A stretch of 64,000 nt of DNA from contig NZ_BMUC01000003.1 in NCBI RefSeq assembly GCF_014649995.1, positions 248,001 to 312,000 on the forward strand, in the 5' to 3' direction. The DNA comes from Streptomyces griseoflavus. GTDB taxonomy: Bacteria > Actinomycetota > Actinomycetes > Streptomycetales > Streptomycetaceae. Every line of letters begins with the position of its first letter. Position 1 is the stretch's first letter. The notes below the pieces were generated by a model. That model was not told the origin of the DNA, did no database searches, and saw only the letters and a list, made by a program, of their open reading frames with translations. Shown in pieces: positions 16,908 through 24,997 of the stretch. A program made the position numbers and the translations under genes.

Positions 16908-16939
16908 TTGACATCCGCCGTACTACGATGTCTATCGTA
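16908..16939 (+). promoter_or_regulatory. OYE promoter with ArsR operator site 2
   Basis: TTGACA (16908-16913) is a consensus -35. The second TACGA-N6-TCGTA copy occupies 16924-16939, over the spacer and -10 region (TCTATC at 17 bp spacing). The two operator centres are 34 bp apart. Binding here would block the polymerase directly. Confidence 0.65.
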
Positions 16940-16976
16940 CGACTCCTTGCCCCGCCCGCACCGAATGGAGCCCACC

Positions 16977-18056
16977 GTGAGCACGCTGTTCGAGCCGTAC
17001 ACCCTGCGCGACGTGACGATCCCCAACCGGGTGTGGATGGCCCCGATGTGCCAGTACTCGGCAGCACCGGACGGCCCCGGGGCGGGCGCCCCCGGCGACT
17101 GGCACTTCGCGCACTACGCGGCCCGCGCGGCCGGCGGCACGGGCCTGATCGTCGTCGAGGCCACGGCCGTGTCGCCGGAGGGCCGCATCTCGCCGCACGA
17201 CCTCGGCATCTGGAACGACACGCAGGCCGAGGCCTTCCGCCGGATCACCGGGTTCCTCACCTCCCGGGGCACCGTCCCCGCCGTCCAGCTCGCGCACGCC
17301 GGCCGCAAGGCGTCGACCGGCCGGCCCTGGAAGGGCGGCGCGCCCCTCGGGCCGGACGCCCACGGCTGGCAGCCGGTGGCACCGAGCCCGCTCGCCTTCA
17401 CCGAGAACCATCCGGTGCCCGACGAGCTGACCACCGAGGAGATCCGGCGGATCGTCGGCCGGTTCCGCGACGCCGCCCGCCGGGCGCTCGCCGCGGGTTT
17501 CGAGATCGCCGAGATCCACGGCGCTCACGGTTATCTGATCAACGAGTTCCTCTCCCCGCACTCCAACCACCGTACGGACGCCTACGGCGGTTCGTACGAG
17601 AACCGGACGCGCTTCGCGTTCGAGGTGGTCGACGCGGTGCGCGAGGTCTGGCCGGACGACAAGCCGCTGTTCTTCCGCGTTTCGGCCACCGACTGGCTGG
17701 AGGAGTCCGGCTGGACCGCGGACGACACCGTCCGCCTCGCCGCCGACCTGCACGCCCACGGCGTCGACCTGCTCGACGTCTCCACCGGCGGCAACGCCTC
17801 CGGCGTGCGCATCGCGACCGGACCCGGCTACCAGGTCCCCTTCGCCGCGCGGGTGCGGCGCGAGACGCCGATGCCGGTCGCCGCCGTGGGCCTGATCACC
17901 GACCCCGTACAGGCGGAGAAGATCCTCGCGGACGGGGAGGCGGACGCGGTGCTCCTCGGCCGGGAGCTGCTCCGCAACCCCTCCTGGGCCCGGTACGCCG
18001 CCCGTGAGCTGGGCGGCACGGTCCACGTGCCGGACCAGTACCACCTCTCCGTCTGA
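16977..18056 (+). CDS. Old yellow enzyme family FMN oxidoreductase (YqjM class)
   Basis: A 359-residue FMN-dependent ene-reductase that would reduce activated C=C bonds of enones, maleimides or quinones with NAD(P)H. Class III features are clear: WMAPMCQYSA near residue 25 with the redox-tuning Cys, QLAHAGRKAS, IHGAHGYLINEFLSP with the two substrate-binding His, and GGSYENRTRF. GTG 16977 is preferred over an ATG at 16965 because TGGAG lies 7 bases upstream. It is divergent from arsR, which suggests induction by electrophiles. Confidence 0.92.
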   Translation: MSTLFEPYTLRDVTIPNRVWMAPMCQYSAAPDGPGAGAPGDWHFAHYAARAAGGTGLIVVEATAVSPEGRISPHDLGIWNDTQAEAFRRITGFLTSRGTVPAVQLAHAGRKASTGRPWKGGAPLGPDAHGWQPVAPSPLAFTENHPVPDELTTEEIRRIVGRFRDAARRALAAGFEIAEIHGAHGYLINEFLSPHSNHRTDAYGGSYENRTRFAFEVVDAVREVWPDDKPLFFRVSATDWLEESGWTADDTVRLAADLHAHGVDLLDVSTGGNASGVRIATGPGYQVPFAARVRRETPMPVAAVGLITDPVQAEKILADGEADAVLLGRELLRNPSWARYAARELGGTVHVPDQYHLSV

Positions 18057-18087
18057 CCGGCCCGGTCCCGCCGGCCGGTCAAGAGCC

Positions 18088-18124
18088 GGATGGCCCGGAG
18101 CGCCCGCCGCGCTCCGGGCCATCC
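18088..18124 (+). terminator. Strong terminator after OYE gene
   Basis: A perfect 16-bp stem (18088-18103 against 18109-18124, beginning GGATGGCCCGGAGCGC) with a 5-base loop, 31 bases after the OYE stop. No T-run follows. Confidence 0.8.
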
Positions 18125-18163
18125 GCGTGCGCGCACCTGTCCGAATCCGATGCACGCACCCCG

Positions 18164-18192
18164 TTGACCAGAAAGCGCTTACCCTCTACCTT
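18164..18192 (+). promoter_or_regulatory. Pectate lyase promoter with a LacI-type operator core
   Basis: TTGACC (18164-18169) and TACCTT (18187-18192) are 17 bp apart. The spacer starts with GAAAGCGCTTAC (18171-18182), whose AAGCGCTT core is a perfect palindrome of the kind bound by LacI-family sugar regulators. Repression relieved by a pectin breakdown product is likely. The leader to the ATG at 18303 is about 100 bases. Confidence 0.6.
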
Positions 18193-18302
18193 CCGTTCAT
18201 CGACGTGACCAGAGTGTTCGAACGGCCCCGTCGACGGCCGCCCATGTGAACGCCATCCTCATGGACGACCCGCACCCCCACACTTCGACAGAAGGTAACG
18301 AC

Positions 18303-19106
18303 ATGACTTCCGCGACACGACCACGCGCCCGCGGGCGCGCGCTGACGGGCGCACTCGCCACCCTGGGCCTCTCGCTTGGCATGGTCATGACCACCGGAGC
18401 GTCCCCGGCGGGCGCCGCCACCTGGCCCACCCCCAACGGCAGCCAGGGCGTCTCCTCCACCATCGCCGTGTCCGGCACCAAGGACTACGCGATGAAGCGC
18501 CTCTACGGCACCGGCGACCTGGGCTCGGGCGGCCAGGACGAGGACCAGGGCCCCATCCTCGAACTGGCGGACGGCGCGGTCCTGAAGAACGTCATCCTGG
18601 GCGCACCCGCCGCCGACGGCATCCACTGCAAGGGCTCCTGCACGCTGCAGAACGTCTGGTGGGAGGACGTCGGCGAGGACGCGGCCACGTTCAAGGGCAA
18701 GTCGTCGGGGTCGGTCTACACCGTCAGCGGCGGCGGCGCCAAGGAGGCCAGTGACAAGGTCTTCCAGTTCAACGGCGCGGGAACGCTGAACGTGTCGAAC
18801 TTCGCGGTCAAGAACTTCGGCACCTTCGTCCGCTCCTGCGGGAACTGCTCCACGCAGTACAAGCGGACCATCAACCTCAACACGATCGAGGTGAACTGGA
18901 AGGGCGGCAGGATCGCCGGCATCAACACCAACTACGGCGACAGCGCGACCCTGCGGAACATCACGATCATCGGGGACAGCAGCAAGAAGATCGTTCCCTG
19001 CCAGAAGTACATCGGCAACAACACCGGCAAGGAACCGAGCAGCAACGGCTCGGGGCCCGACGGCACGTACTGCAAGTACGCGTCGTCCGACGTCACCTAC
19101 CGCTAG
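18303..19106 (+). CDS. Secreted pectate lyase, PL3 family
   Basis: A 267-residue exported enzyme that would cleave polygalacturonate by beta-elimination. The signal peptide has an Arg-rich start (TRPRARGRALTG), a hydrophobic core and a cleavage site near GAAT. The mature part is a short parallel beta-helix of PL3: VILGAPAADGIHCKGSCTLQ and NVWWEDVGEDAATFKG are the family hallmarks, with the calcium- and substrate-binding Glu/Asp residues, and Cys pairs as usual. The ATG at 18303 follows GAAGG. It stands alone between two terminators. A role in plant-litter use is established for the family. Confidence 0.92.
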   Translation: MTSATRPRARGRALTGALATLGLSLGMVMTTGASPAGAATWPTPNGSQGVSSTIAVSGTKDYAMKRLYGTGDLGSGGQDEDQGPILELADGAVLKNVILGAPAADGIHCKGSCTLQNVWWEDVGEDAATFKGKSSGSVYTVSGGGAKEASDKVFQFNGAGTLNVSNFAVKNFGTFVRSCGNCSTQYKRTINLNTIEVNWKGGRIAGINTNYGDSATLRNITIIGDSSKKIVPCQKYIGNNTGKEPSSNGSGPDGTYCKYASSDVTYR

Positions 19107-19124
19107 TACCTCCCCCCACGGGGC

Positions 19125-19167
19125 GACGGCCGTACGAGGTGCCCGCACGGCACCTCGTACGGCCGTC
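19125..19167. terminator. Bidirectional terminator, pectate lyase / paaX
   Basis: A perfect 19-bp stem, 19125-19143 (starting GACGGCCGTACGAGG) against 19149-19167, with the loop CGCAC. It lies between convergent genes ending at 19106 and 19183. Confidence 0.85.
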
Positions 19168-19182
19168 CGCTCCCCCGCGCGT

Positions 19183-19944
19183 TCACTCGCCGTCCACCCG
19201 GGAGCGGACCTCCCCCGTCACCTCGCGCCGGTAGCCGGCGTACGCGGCCCGCAGCGCCTCGCCCGGCCAGTCGGCGGGCAGCAGGGCGGGCGGCAGGACG
19301 GGGTCGGCGAGCAGATGGCGCACGACGGCGGCGAACGCGGTGAGCCGGTCGGCGGGGCGGGCCGCACGGCCCACGTGCCCGAGGAGCACACGGGCCGTCG
19401 CCGACCAGGCCTCCAGTGGCCACAACCGCGCGGCGAGCTCTCCGGGGGGCCGGCCGGGGCGGGCCGTGCAGCGCTCGGCGACCGCGTCCAGAGCGGGAGG
19501 CAGAGGGCGTTCGAGGTTGGCGGGGCGCAGCCACACCCCCTCGCGCAGTTCGGCGAGCCGGAGGTCGGCGAGCCGGGCGCGCAGGTCCGCCCGTTCGGCG
19601 GGGCCGCGGCCCGTCGCGGTGACCACCACCAGTTCCCAGTCGCCGTCCCAGGCGCGCGTGCGCGGACGGACCGACTCGTCCTGGCGGCGCCGGCGTTCCA
19701 GCAGCCGGTCGCTGAGGCGGTAGCCGGCGTCGGTGCGCCGCAGATCACCGGCCGCGACCATCCGGCTGAGCGCCGCGCGGAGCGTGGACCCGCCGACACC
19801 GAAGCCGTCGACGAGCCGTCCGATGTCCTTCACCGGGAGCTCCGGCGAGTGGCTGCCGAGCAGCAGGCTCAGGACGACCGACCGCGCGGAGAGGGGACGC
19901 AGCAGCAGTTCGTCCGATGCCGGCGCCGGTTCGTTCCTCCGCAT
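19183..19944 (-). CDS. PaaX family transcriptional regulator
   Basis: A 253-residue regulator. The N-terminal winged helix (SARSVVLSLLLGSHSPELPVKDIGRLVDGFGVGGSTLRAALSRMVAAGDL) and the following WDGDWELVVV and RLRLADLRLAELREGVWLRPANL-like stretches match PaaX proteins, which respond to acyl-CoA such as phenylacetyl-CoA. I use ATG 19944; an in-frame ATG at 19971 adds 9 residues but lies in the operator. It is divergent from an AidB-type acyl-CoA dehydrogenase gene, so an acyl-CoA effector is plausible. Confidence 0.82.
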   Translation of the reverse strand: MRRNEPAPASDELLLRPLSARSVVLSLLLGSHSPELPVKDIGRLVDGFGVGGSTLRAALSRMVAAGDLRRTDAGYRLSDRLLERRRRQDESVRPRTRAWDGDWELVVVTATGRGPAERADLRARLADLRLAELREGVWLRPANLERPLPPALDAVAERCTARPGRPPGELAARLWPLEAWSATARVLLGHVGRAARPADRLTAFAAVVRHLLADPVLPPALLPADWPGEALRAAYAGYRREVTGEVRSRVDGE

Positions 19945-19970
19945 GGAGCCGTACTCTACGTCGCCGGCCA

Positions 19971-20008
19971 TGTTGCATGATTGCTGCGGTCGCAGGAATA
20001 GTGCAACA
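19971..20008. promoter_or_regulatory. Dyad between paaX and aidB-like genes
   Basis: TGTTGCA (19971-19977) and TGCAACA (20002-20008) form a perfect inverted repeat with 24 bases between, which contain a smaller dyad CTGCG-GT-CGCAG. The outer right half ends 9 bases before the ATG at 20018. The arrangement fits a regulator dimer pair acting on both genes. Confidence 0.55.
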
Positions 20009-20017
20009 CTCGACGGC

Positions 20018-21706
20018 ATGGCCACCACACTCGCGGACGAGCGGCAGCAGCACCCGGGCGCCCACGGCGCCACCCGTGACCTGACCCACGAGGTCACCAA
20101 CCAGCCCCCTCCCCTGACCCCGTACGACGCCTCCGACGACACCGCCCTGCTGGAGGGAGTGCGGCGCGAGGGAGCCGGCTGGGCCGAGGAGGACCTGCGG
20201 CGCCTCGGCCTGCTGGCCGGCAGCGCACAGGTGCAGGAGTGGAGCGATCAGGCCAACCGCCACGAGCCCGAACTGCGCACCCACGACCGGTACGGGCACC
20301 GCGTCGACGAGGTCGACTTCCACCCGAGCTGGCACCACCTGATGCGCACGGCCGTCGCCGAGGGGCTGGCCGGCGCGCCCTGGGCGGACGGCCGGCCCGG
20401 CGCGCACGTGGTGCGCACCGCGGGCGGACTGGTGTGGGGGCACACCGACGCGGGACACGGCTGCCCGACGTCCATGACGTACGCGGCGGTGCCCGCACTG
20501 CGCCGGCAGCCCGAGCTGGCGAAGGTGTACGAGCCGCTGCTGACCAGCCGCGTCTACGAGCCCGGCCTGCGCACGCCGGCCGGGAAGGGCGGTCTGCTGG
20601 CCGGCATGGGGATGACCGAGAAGCAGGGCGGCTCGGACGTCCGCACCAACACCACCGCGGCGGCCCCGACCGCCGAGCCCGGCGTCTACACCCTGCGCGG
20701 GCACAAGTGGTTCACCTCGGCACCGATGTGCGACGTGTTCCTGGTGCTGGCGCAGGCGCCGGAGGGCCTGTCGTGCTTCCTCGTGCCGCGCGTGCTGCCG
20801 GACGGCACCCGCAACACCTTCCGCATCCAGCGGCTGAAGGAGAAGCTGGGCAACCGGTCCAACGCCTCCTCCGAGCCCGAGTTCGACGGGACCGTGGCCT
20901 GGCTGGTCGGTCCGGAGGGGCAGGGCGTGAAGACCATCATCGAGATGGTCAACTGCACCCGGCTCGACTGCGTGATGATGTCGGCGGCGCTGATGCGCAA
21001 GACGCTCGTGGAGGCGGGCCACCACGTGCGCCACCGCAGCGCGTTCGGGGCGCGGCTGGTGGACCAGCCGCTGATGCGCAACGTGCTGGCCGATCTGGCG
21101 CTGGAGTCCGAGGCCGCCACGGCCCTCACCCTGCGGCTGGCCGGCGCGGCCGACCGCGCGGTGCGCGGGGACGCCGGGGAGGCCGCGTTCCGCCGCATCG
21201 CGACGGCGGTCGGCAAGTACTGGGTGACCAAGCGCGGACCGGCCTTCACCGCCGAGGCCCTGGAGTGCCTGGGCGGGAACGGCTACGTGGAGGACTCGGG
21301 CATGCCCCGGCACTACCGGGAGGCCCCGCTGCTGTCGATCTGGGAGGGCTCGGGGAACGTCAACGCCCTCGACGTGCTCCGTGCGCTCGGCCGCGACCCG
21401 GCCACCGCGCAGACGCTCTTCGACGAACTCGCCCTCGCGCGCGGTGCGGACGCCCGGCTGGACGCCGCCGTGGCCGGGCTGAGGGAGCAGCTCGCCGCCG
21501 GATCGCAGGCCGGTGCCCGGCGGCTGGTGGAGCGGATGGCGCTGACGCTCCAGGGCTCGCTCCTCGTCCGGCACGCCCCGCCCGCGGTCGCCGACGCCTT
21601 CTGCGCGACGCGGCTGGGCGGCGACTGGGGGTACTCCTTCGGCACCCTGCCCGCCGGGGCGGGAGTCGACGCGATCCTCGGGCGCGCGCTGCCGGAGCGC
21701 GGCTGA
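20018..21706 (+). CDS. aidB: AidB-like acyl-CoA dehydrogenase family protein
   Basis: A 562-residue flavoprotein that aligns by eye along its length with Escherichia coli AidB: THEVTNQPPPL near the N-terminus, the block GMGMTEKQGGSDVRTNT, LKEKLGNRSNASSEPEF and LYREAP-like SIWEGSGN near the C-terminus. AidB is a FAD protein of the acyl-CoA dehydrogenase fold, induced by alkylation stress, that binds DNA and has weak isovaleryl-CoA dehydrogenase activity. Here it faces a PaaX-type regulator instead of Ada. The ATG at 20018 has no good Shine-Dalgarno sequence; the mRNA may be short-leadered. Confidence 0.88.
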   Translation: MATTLADERQQHPGAHGATRDLTHEVTNQPPPLTPYDASDDTALLEGVRREGAGWAEEDLRRLGLLAGSAQVQEWSDQANRHEPELRTHDRYGHRVDEVDFHPSWHHLMRTAVAEGLAGAPWADGRPGAHVVRTAGGLVWGHTDAGHGCPTSMTYAAVPALRRQPELAKVYEPLLTSRVYEPGLRTPAGKGGLLAGMGMTEKQGGSDVRTNTTAAAPTAEPGVYTLRGHKWFTSAPMCDVFLVLAQAPEGLSCFLVPRVLPDGTRNTFRIQRLKEKLGNRSNASSEPEFDGTVAWLVGPEGQGVKTIIEMVNCTRLDCVMMSAALMRKTLVEAGHHVRHRSAFGARLVDQPLMRNVLADLALESEAATALTLRLAGAADRAVRGDAGEAAFRRIATAVGKYWVTKRGPAFTAEALECLGGNGYVEDSGMPRHYREAPLLSIWEGSGNVNALDVLRALGRDPATAQTLFDELALARGADARLDAAVAGLREQLAAGSQAGARRLVERMALTLQGSLLVRHAPPAVADAFCATRLGGDWGYSFGTLPAGAGVDAILGRALPERG

Positions 21707-21708
21707 GG

Positions 21709-21741
21709 CCGCCCGTCGGCGACAGCGGCGCCGACGGGCGG
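21709..21741 (+). terminator. Terminator after aidB-like gene
   Basis: A perfect 13-bp stem CCGCCCGTCGGCG (21709-21721) / CGCCGACGGGCGG (21729-21741) with a 7-base loop, starting 3 bases after the TGA. Confidence 0.8.
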
Positions 21742-21868
21742 ACGACCGGGCGGCACACGGTGCGACCTGCGGCGCGGCCCGATCCACAGGTGACTGTCAG
21801 TGGTGGGGTGCAGACTGGCCGGTGTCCGTAATCGAGACGTCGAAGGCGACGTCGCGGAGGTGATCGGC

Positions 21869-22954
21869 ATGACCGAGGTACTGCTCGCCGTGGGTACCCG
21901 CAAGGGCTTGTTCATCGGGCGCCGACGGGGCGGCGTCTGGGAGTTCGACGAGAGTCCGTATTTCAACGCACAAGCCGTGTACTCGGTCGCGATCGACACC
22001 CGCGGGGCGAGCCCCCGCCTGCTGGCGGGCGGGGACAGCGCGCACTGGGGCCCGTCGGTGTTCCACTCCGACGACCTGGGCCGCAGCTGGACCGAGCCCG
22101 CACAGCCGGCCGTCAGGTTCCCCAAGGACACGGGGGCTTCGCTGGAGCGGGTCTGGCAGCTGCACCCGGCCGCCGCCGAGCCCGGCGTGGTGTACGCGGG
22201 CACGGAACCGGCGGCGCTGTACCGCTCGGAGGACCGCGGGGAGAGCTTCGAGCTGGTCCGGCCCCTGTGGGAGCACCCCACGCGGTCGAAGTGGGTGCCG
22301 GGTGGCGGAGGCGAGGGCCTGCACACCGTGCTCACCGACGAGCGTGATCCGCGGACCGTGACGGTGGCCGTCTCCACCGCGGGGGTGTTCCGCACGGTGG
22401 ACGGCGGCAAGAGCTGGGCCCCGTCCAATTCCGGGGTCTCCGCGGTGTTCCTGCCGGACCCGGACCCGGAGTTCGGCCAGTGCGTGCACAAGGTCGCGCG
22501 GGACGCGGCGGACCCGGACCGGCTGTACCTGCAGAACCACTGGGGGGTGTACCGCAGCGACGACGCGGGCGGGCACTGGACGGACATCGGTGAGGGACTG
22601 CCGTCGACGTTCGGCTTCACGGTGGTCGCCCACCCCCACCGCGGGGACACGGCGTACGTGTTCCCGATCAACGCCGACTCCGACCGGGTCCCGGCCGGCC
22701 GGCGCTGCCGGGTGTACCGGACGTCGGACGCGGGCGCGCACTGGGAGCCGCTCTCGGCGGGGCTGCCCCAGGAGGACCACTACGGCACGGTGCTGCGCGA
22801 CGCGATGTGCCACGACGGCGCGGACCCGGCCGGCGTCTACTTCGGCAACCGCAACGGCGAGGTGTACGCGTCGGCCGACGACGGCGACAGCTGGCGGCAG
22901 CTGGCGTCGCACCTGCCGGACGTGCTGTGCGTGCGGGCGGCGGTCGTGGGCTGA
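21869..22954 (+). CDS. BNR/Asp-box beta-propeller protein (sialidase-fold)
   Basis: A 361-residue cytoplasmic protein with at least six Asp-box motifs: FHSDDLGRSW, YRSEDRGESF, FRTVDGGKSW, YRSDDAGGHW, YRTSDAGAHW and YASADDGDSW. These mark a six-bladed propeller of the sialidase/Vps10 type. No signal peptide is present, so it is unlikely to be a secreted glycosidase; annotation as exo-alpha-sialidase would over-call it, because the Arg triad is not evident. ATG 21869 has GGAGG 8 bases upstream. It converges with ung. Function unknown. Confidence 0.8.
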   Translation: MTEVLLAVGTRKGLFIGRRRGGVWEFDESPYFNAQAVYSVAIDTRGASPRLLAGGDSAHWGPSVFHSDDLGRSWTEPAQPAVRFPKDTGASLERVWQLHPAAAEPGVVYAGTEPAALYRSEDRGESFELVRPLWEHPTRSKWVPGGGGEGLHTVLTDERDPRTVTVAVSTAGVFRTVDGGKSWAPSNSGVSAVFLPDPDPEFGQCVHKVARDAADPDRLYLQNHWGVYRSDDAGGHWTDIGEGLPSTFGFTVVAHPHRGDTAYVFPINADSDRVPAGRRCRVYRTSDAGAHWEPLSAGLPQEDHYGTVLRDAMCHDGADPAGVYFGNRNGEVYASADDGDSWRQLASHLPDVLCVRAAVVG

Positions 22955-23062
22955 CCCGCGCGGCGGGTTCGCGGGAAGCGGGTCCCCGGCTGCCGGCCGG
23001 AGGCCCGGTTCCCGCGACGGGCGTCGGTGCGGGGCGAGGACGCTCCTTCGGCGGGTGGCGGG

Positions 23063-23094
23063 CGGCTGCCACGATCCGCGGGTCGTGGCAGCCG
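23063..23094. terminator. Bidirectional terminator, BNR gene / ung
   Basis: A perfect 12-bp stem, CGGCTGCCACGA (23063-23074) / TCGTGGCAGCCG (23083-23094), with an 8-base loop between convergent genes. The rest of the 161-bp gap is GC-rich and shows nothing else. Confidence 0.75.
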
Positions 23095-23115
23095 GGATCC
23101 GCCCGCGCCGCCGGG

Positions 23116-23793
23116 TCAGGGCAGGCGCCACTCCACCGGCTGCGCGCCCTGGCGGACCAGCAGGTCGTTGGCCCGGCTGAACGGGCGGGACCCGAAGAAG
23201 CCGCGGTCGGCCGACATGGGTGACGGATGAGCCGACTCGATGGCCGGGAGGTCTCCGAGCAGCGGACGGCAGTTGCGGGCGTCCCGCCCCCACAGGATGG
23301 AGACCAGGGGCTTGCCGCGCTCCGCCAGCGCCCGGATCGCCTGCTCGGTGACCTCTTCCCAGCCCTTGCCCCGGTGGGCGGCCGGTTTGCGCGGGGCCGT
23401 CGTCAGCGCCCTGTTGAGCAGCAGCACGCCCTGCTCGGTCCACGGGGTCAGATCGCCGTTCGACGGCCTGGGCAGGCCCAGGTCGGAATGCATCTCCCGG
23501 AAGATGTTCTCCAGGCTGCCCGGCAGGGACCGCACCTCGGGCGCCACCGCGAAGCTCAGCCCGATCGCCATGCCGGGCGTCGGGTAGGGGTCCTGACCGA
23601 CGATCAGGACCCGTACGTCGTCGAAGGGTTGCTGGAAGGCGCGCAGGACATGGGCGCCCGCGGGCAGATAGGTGCGCCCCGCCGCTATCTCGGCGCGCAG
23701 GAAGTCCCCCATCGCCGCGACGCGGTCGGCCACCGGTTCGAGGGCCTTCGCCCAGCCCGCTTCCACCAGTTCATGCAAAGGTCTTGGTGCCAC
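23116..23793 (-). CDS. ung: Uracil-DNA glycosylase
   Basis: A 225-residue family 1 uracil-DNA glycosylase that removes uracil from DNA in base excision repair. All motifs are present: [16 protein letters not shown] with the water-activating Asp and the Tyr that excludes thymine, [10 protein letters not shown] with the uracil-binding Asn, and [17 protein letters not shown] with the catalytic His and the DNA-intercalation loop. The start is GTG 23793. Streptomyces often carry two ung paralogues; whether another exists cannot be told here. It is divergent from the BadF-type kinase gene. Confidence 0.95.
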   Translation of the reverse strand: MAPRPLHELVEAGWAKALEPVADRVAAMGDFLRAEIAAGRTYLPAGAHVLRAFQQPFDDVRVLIVGQDPYPTPGMAIGLSFAVAPEVRSLPGSLENIFREMHSDLGLPRPSNGDLTPWTEQGVLLLNRALTTAPRKPAAHRGKGWEEVTEQAIRALAERGKPLVSILWGRDARNCRPLLGDLPAIESAHPSPMSADRGFFGSRPFSRANDLLVRQGAQPVEWRLP

Positions 23794-23896
23794 GCACGGA
23801 CTCTAGCGACAACGGCGCCCCGGCTCACACCCGGCCACTGGACCGCCCCCGCGTTCCGGGCGCTACTCTTCGTCCTCGTCGTGCGGCAGGGAGAAG

Positions 23897-24913
23897 GTGA
23901 GCGCGTTGACCGTGACCGGTTACCTCGCCGTGGACTCCGGCGGTTCCGGACTGCGGGTCGTCGTCGGGGAGACCGGGCGGGGGCCGCTCGCCCGGGCCGC
24001 CTCGGACGTACCGGTACGGACCGGGAAGCGCGGCATCGACCCCGGGCACCTCATGGAGCAACTGGTGCCCATGGCGCGGGCGCTGTGCGCCGAAGCCGGG
24101 GTCGGACCGCTGCGGACGGCCGTCGTCGGCGCGGCCGGGATGGCCGGCCTGGGGGACGCGCTGCGCGCGGAGCTGCCGGGCGCCTTCGCCCGTGACCTCG
24201 GGGTCCACCGGCTGGCCTTGGCGGCCGACGCGGTCACCGCGTACGTCGGCGCCCTGGGAACGCGGCCCGGTGCGGTGATCGCCGCGGGCACGGGCCTCGT
24301 CGCGACCGGCACCGACCTGACGGGCTGGCGGCGGGCGGACGGCTGGGGGCACCTGCTCGGCGACTGCGGCGGCGGCGCCTGGATCGGGCGGGCGGGACTG
24401 GAGGCGGCACTGCGCGCCCACGACGGCCGGGAGGGCGGCTCGGCGCCGCTGCTGGCGAGCGCCCAGGAAGTGTTCGGACCCGTGACCGGGCTGCCGGGCC
24501 GGCTGTATCCGCGCACCGACCGGCCCGCCGTGCTCGCGTCCTTCGCGCCGCGGGTGGGCGAGTGCGCGACCGGCGGTGATCCCGTCGCCGAGGACATCCT
24601 GCGGGCGGCGGCCCGGCACATGGCCGACTCCGCGGCGGCGGTGTGCCCGGTGGAGGGCGAGCCGGCGGTCGGCCTCACCGGGGGCCTGTTCCGCATGGGG
24701 GCCGCGCTGCTCGTCCCGGTGGAGGAGGAACTGGCGCGGCGCCTGCCGGCCGCACGGCGGGTCGTGGCGGAGGGGGACCCGCTCGCGGGCGCGGTGCGGA
24801 TCGCGGAGGAGCTGACCACCGGTTCGTCGGCCCTCCCGGGCGACGCGACGATGCTCCGCGTCACGGGCCGGGAGGGTGAGGACGTCACGCACCCGGCCGG
24901 CGCCCGTTCGTAA
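23897..24913 (+). CDS. BadF/BadG/BcrA/BcrD-type ATPase, probable N-acetylglucosamine kinase
   Basis: A 338-residue sugar-kinase/actin-fold protein. The phosphate loops are visible: YLAVDSGGSGLRVVV (PHOSPHATE 1), AAGTGLVATG (PHOSPHATE 2) and VGLTGGLFRMG (ADENOSINE), and GWGHLLGDCGGGAWIGR is typical of GlcNAc kinases such as human NAGK. It would phosphorylate an amino sugar with ATP in the cytoplasm. The start is uncertain between GTG 23897 and TTG 23906. It is divergent from ung and precedes the CbiX-like gene by 84 bp with a small hairpin between them. Confidence 0.8.
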   Translation: MSALTVTGYLAVDSGGSGLRVVVGETGRGPLARAASDVPVRTGKRGIDPGHLMEQLVPMARALCAEAGVGPLRTAVVGAAGMAGLGDALRAELPGAFARDLGVHRLALAADAVTAYVGALGTRPGAVIAAGTGLVATGTDLTGWRRADGWGHLLGDCGGGAWIGRAGLEAALRAHDGREGGSAPLLASAQEVFGPVTGLPGRLYPRTDRPAVLASFAPRVGECATGGDPVAEDILRAAARHMADSAAAVCPVEGEPAVGLTGGLFRMGAALLVPVEEELARRLPAARRVVAEGDPLAGAVRIAEELTTGSSALPGDATMLRVTGREGEDVTHPAGARS

Positions 24914-24949
24914 CTCATCAGACAAAACCGGACGGATACCGCTCACCTG

Positions 24950-24969
24950 CCCCCTCCCCGAACAGGGGG
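24950..24969 (+). terminator. Small hairpin after kinase gene
   Basis: CCCCCT and AGGGGG form a 6-bp stem with an 8-base loop in the 84-bp gap between the kinase and CbiX-like genes. It is weak and could instead be chance. Confidence 0.35.
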
Positions 24970-24983
24970 ACCCGGGAAAGCAC

Positions 24984-24989
24984 TAACAT
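24984..24989 (+). promoter_or_regulatory. Probable -10 box, leaderless CbiX-like transcript
   Basis: TAACAT lies 8 bases before ATG 24998, and no Shine-Dalgarno sequence is present, so the transcript probably starts at or next to the start codon. Confidence 0.4.
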
Positions 24990-24997
24990 GCCGCAAC

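Noticed and set aside
21869-22954. Sialidase activity for the BNR-repeat protein
   Set aside because: Asp boxes show only the fold. There is no signal peptide and the catalytic Arg triad is not apparent.
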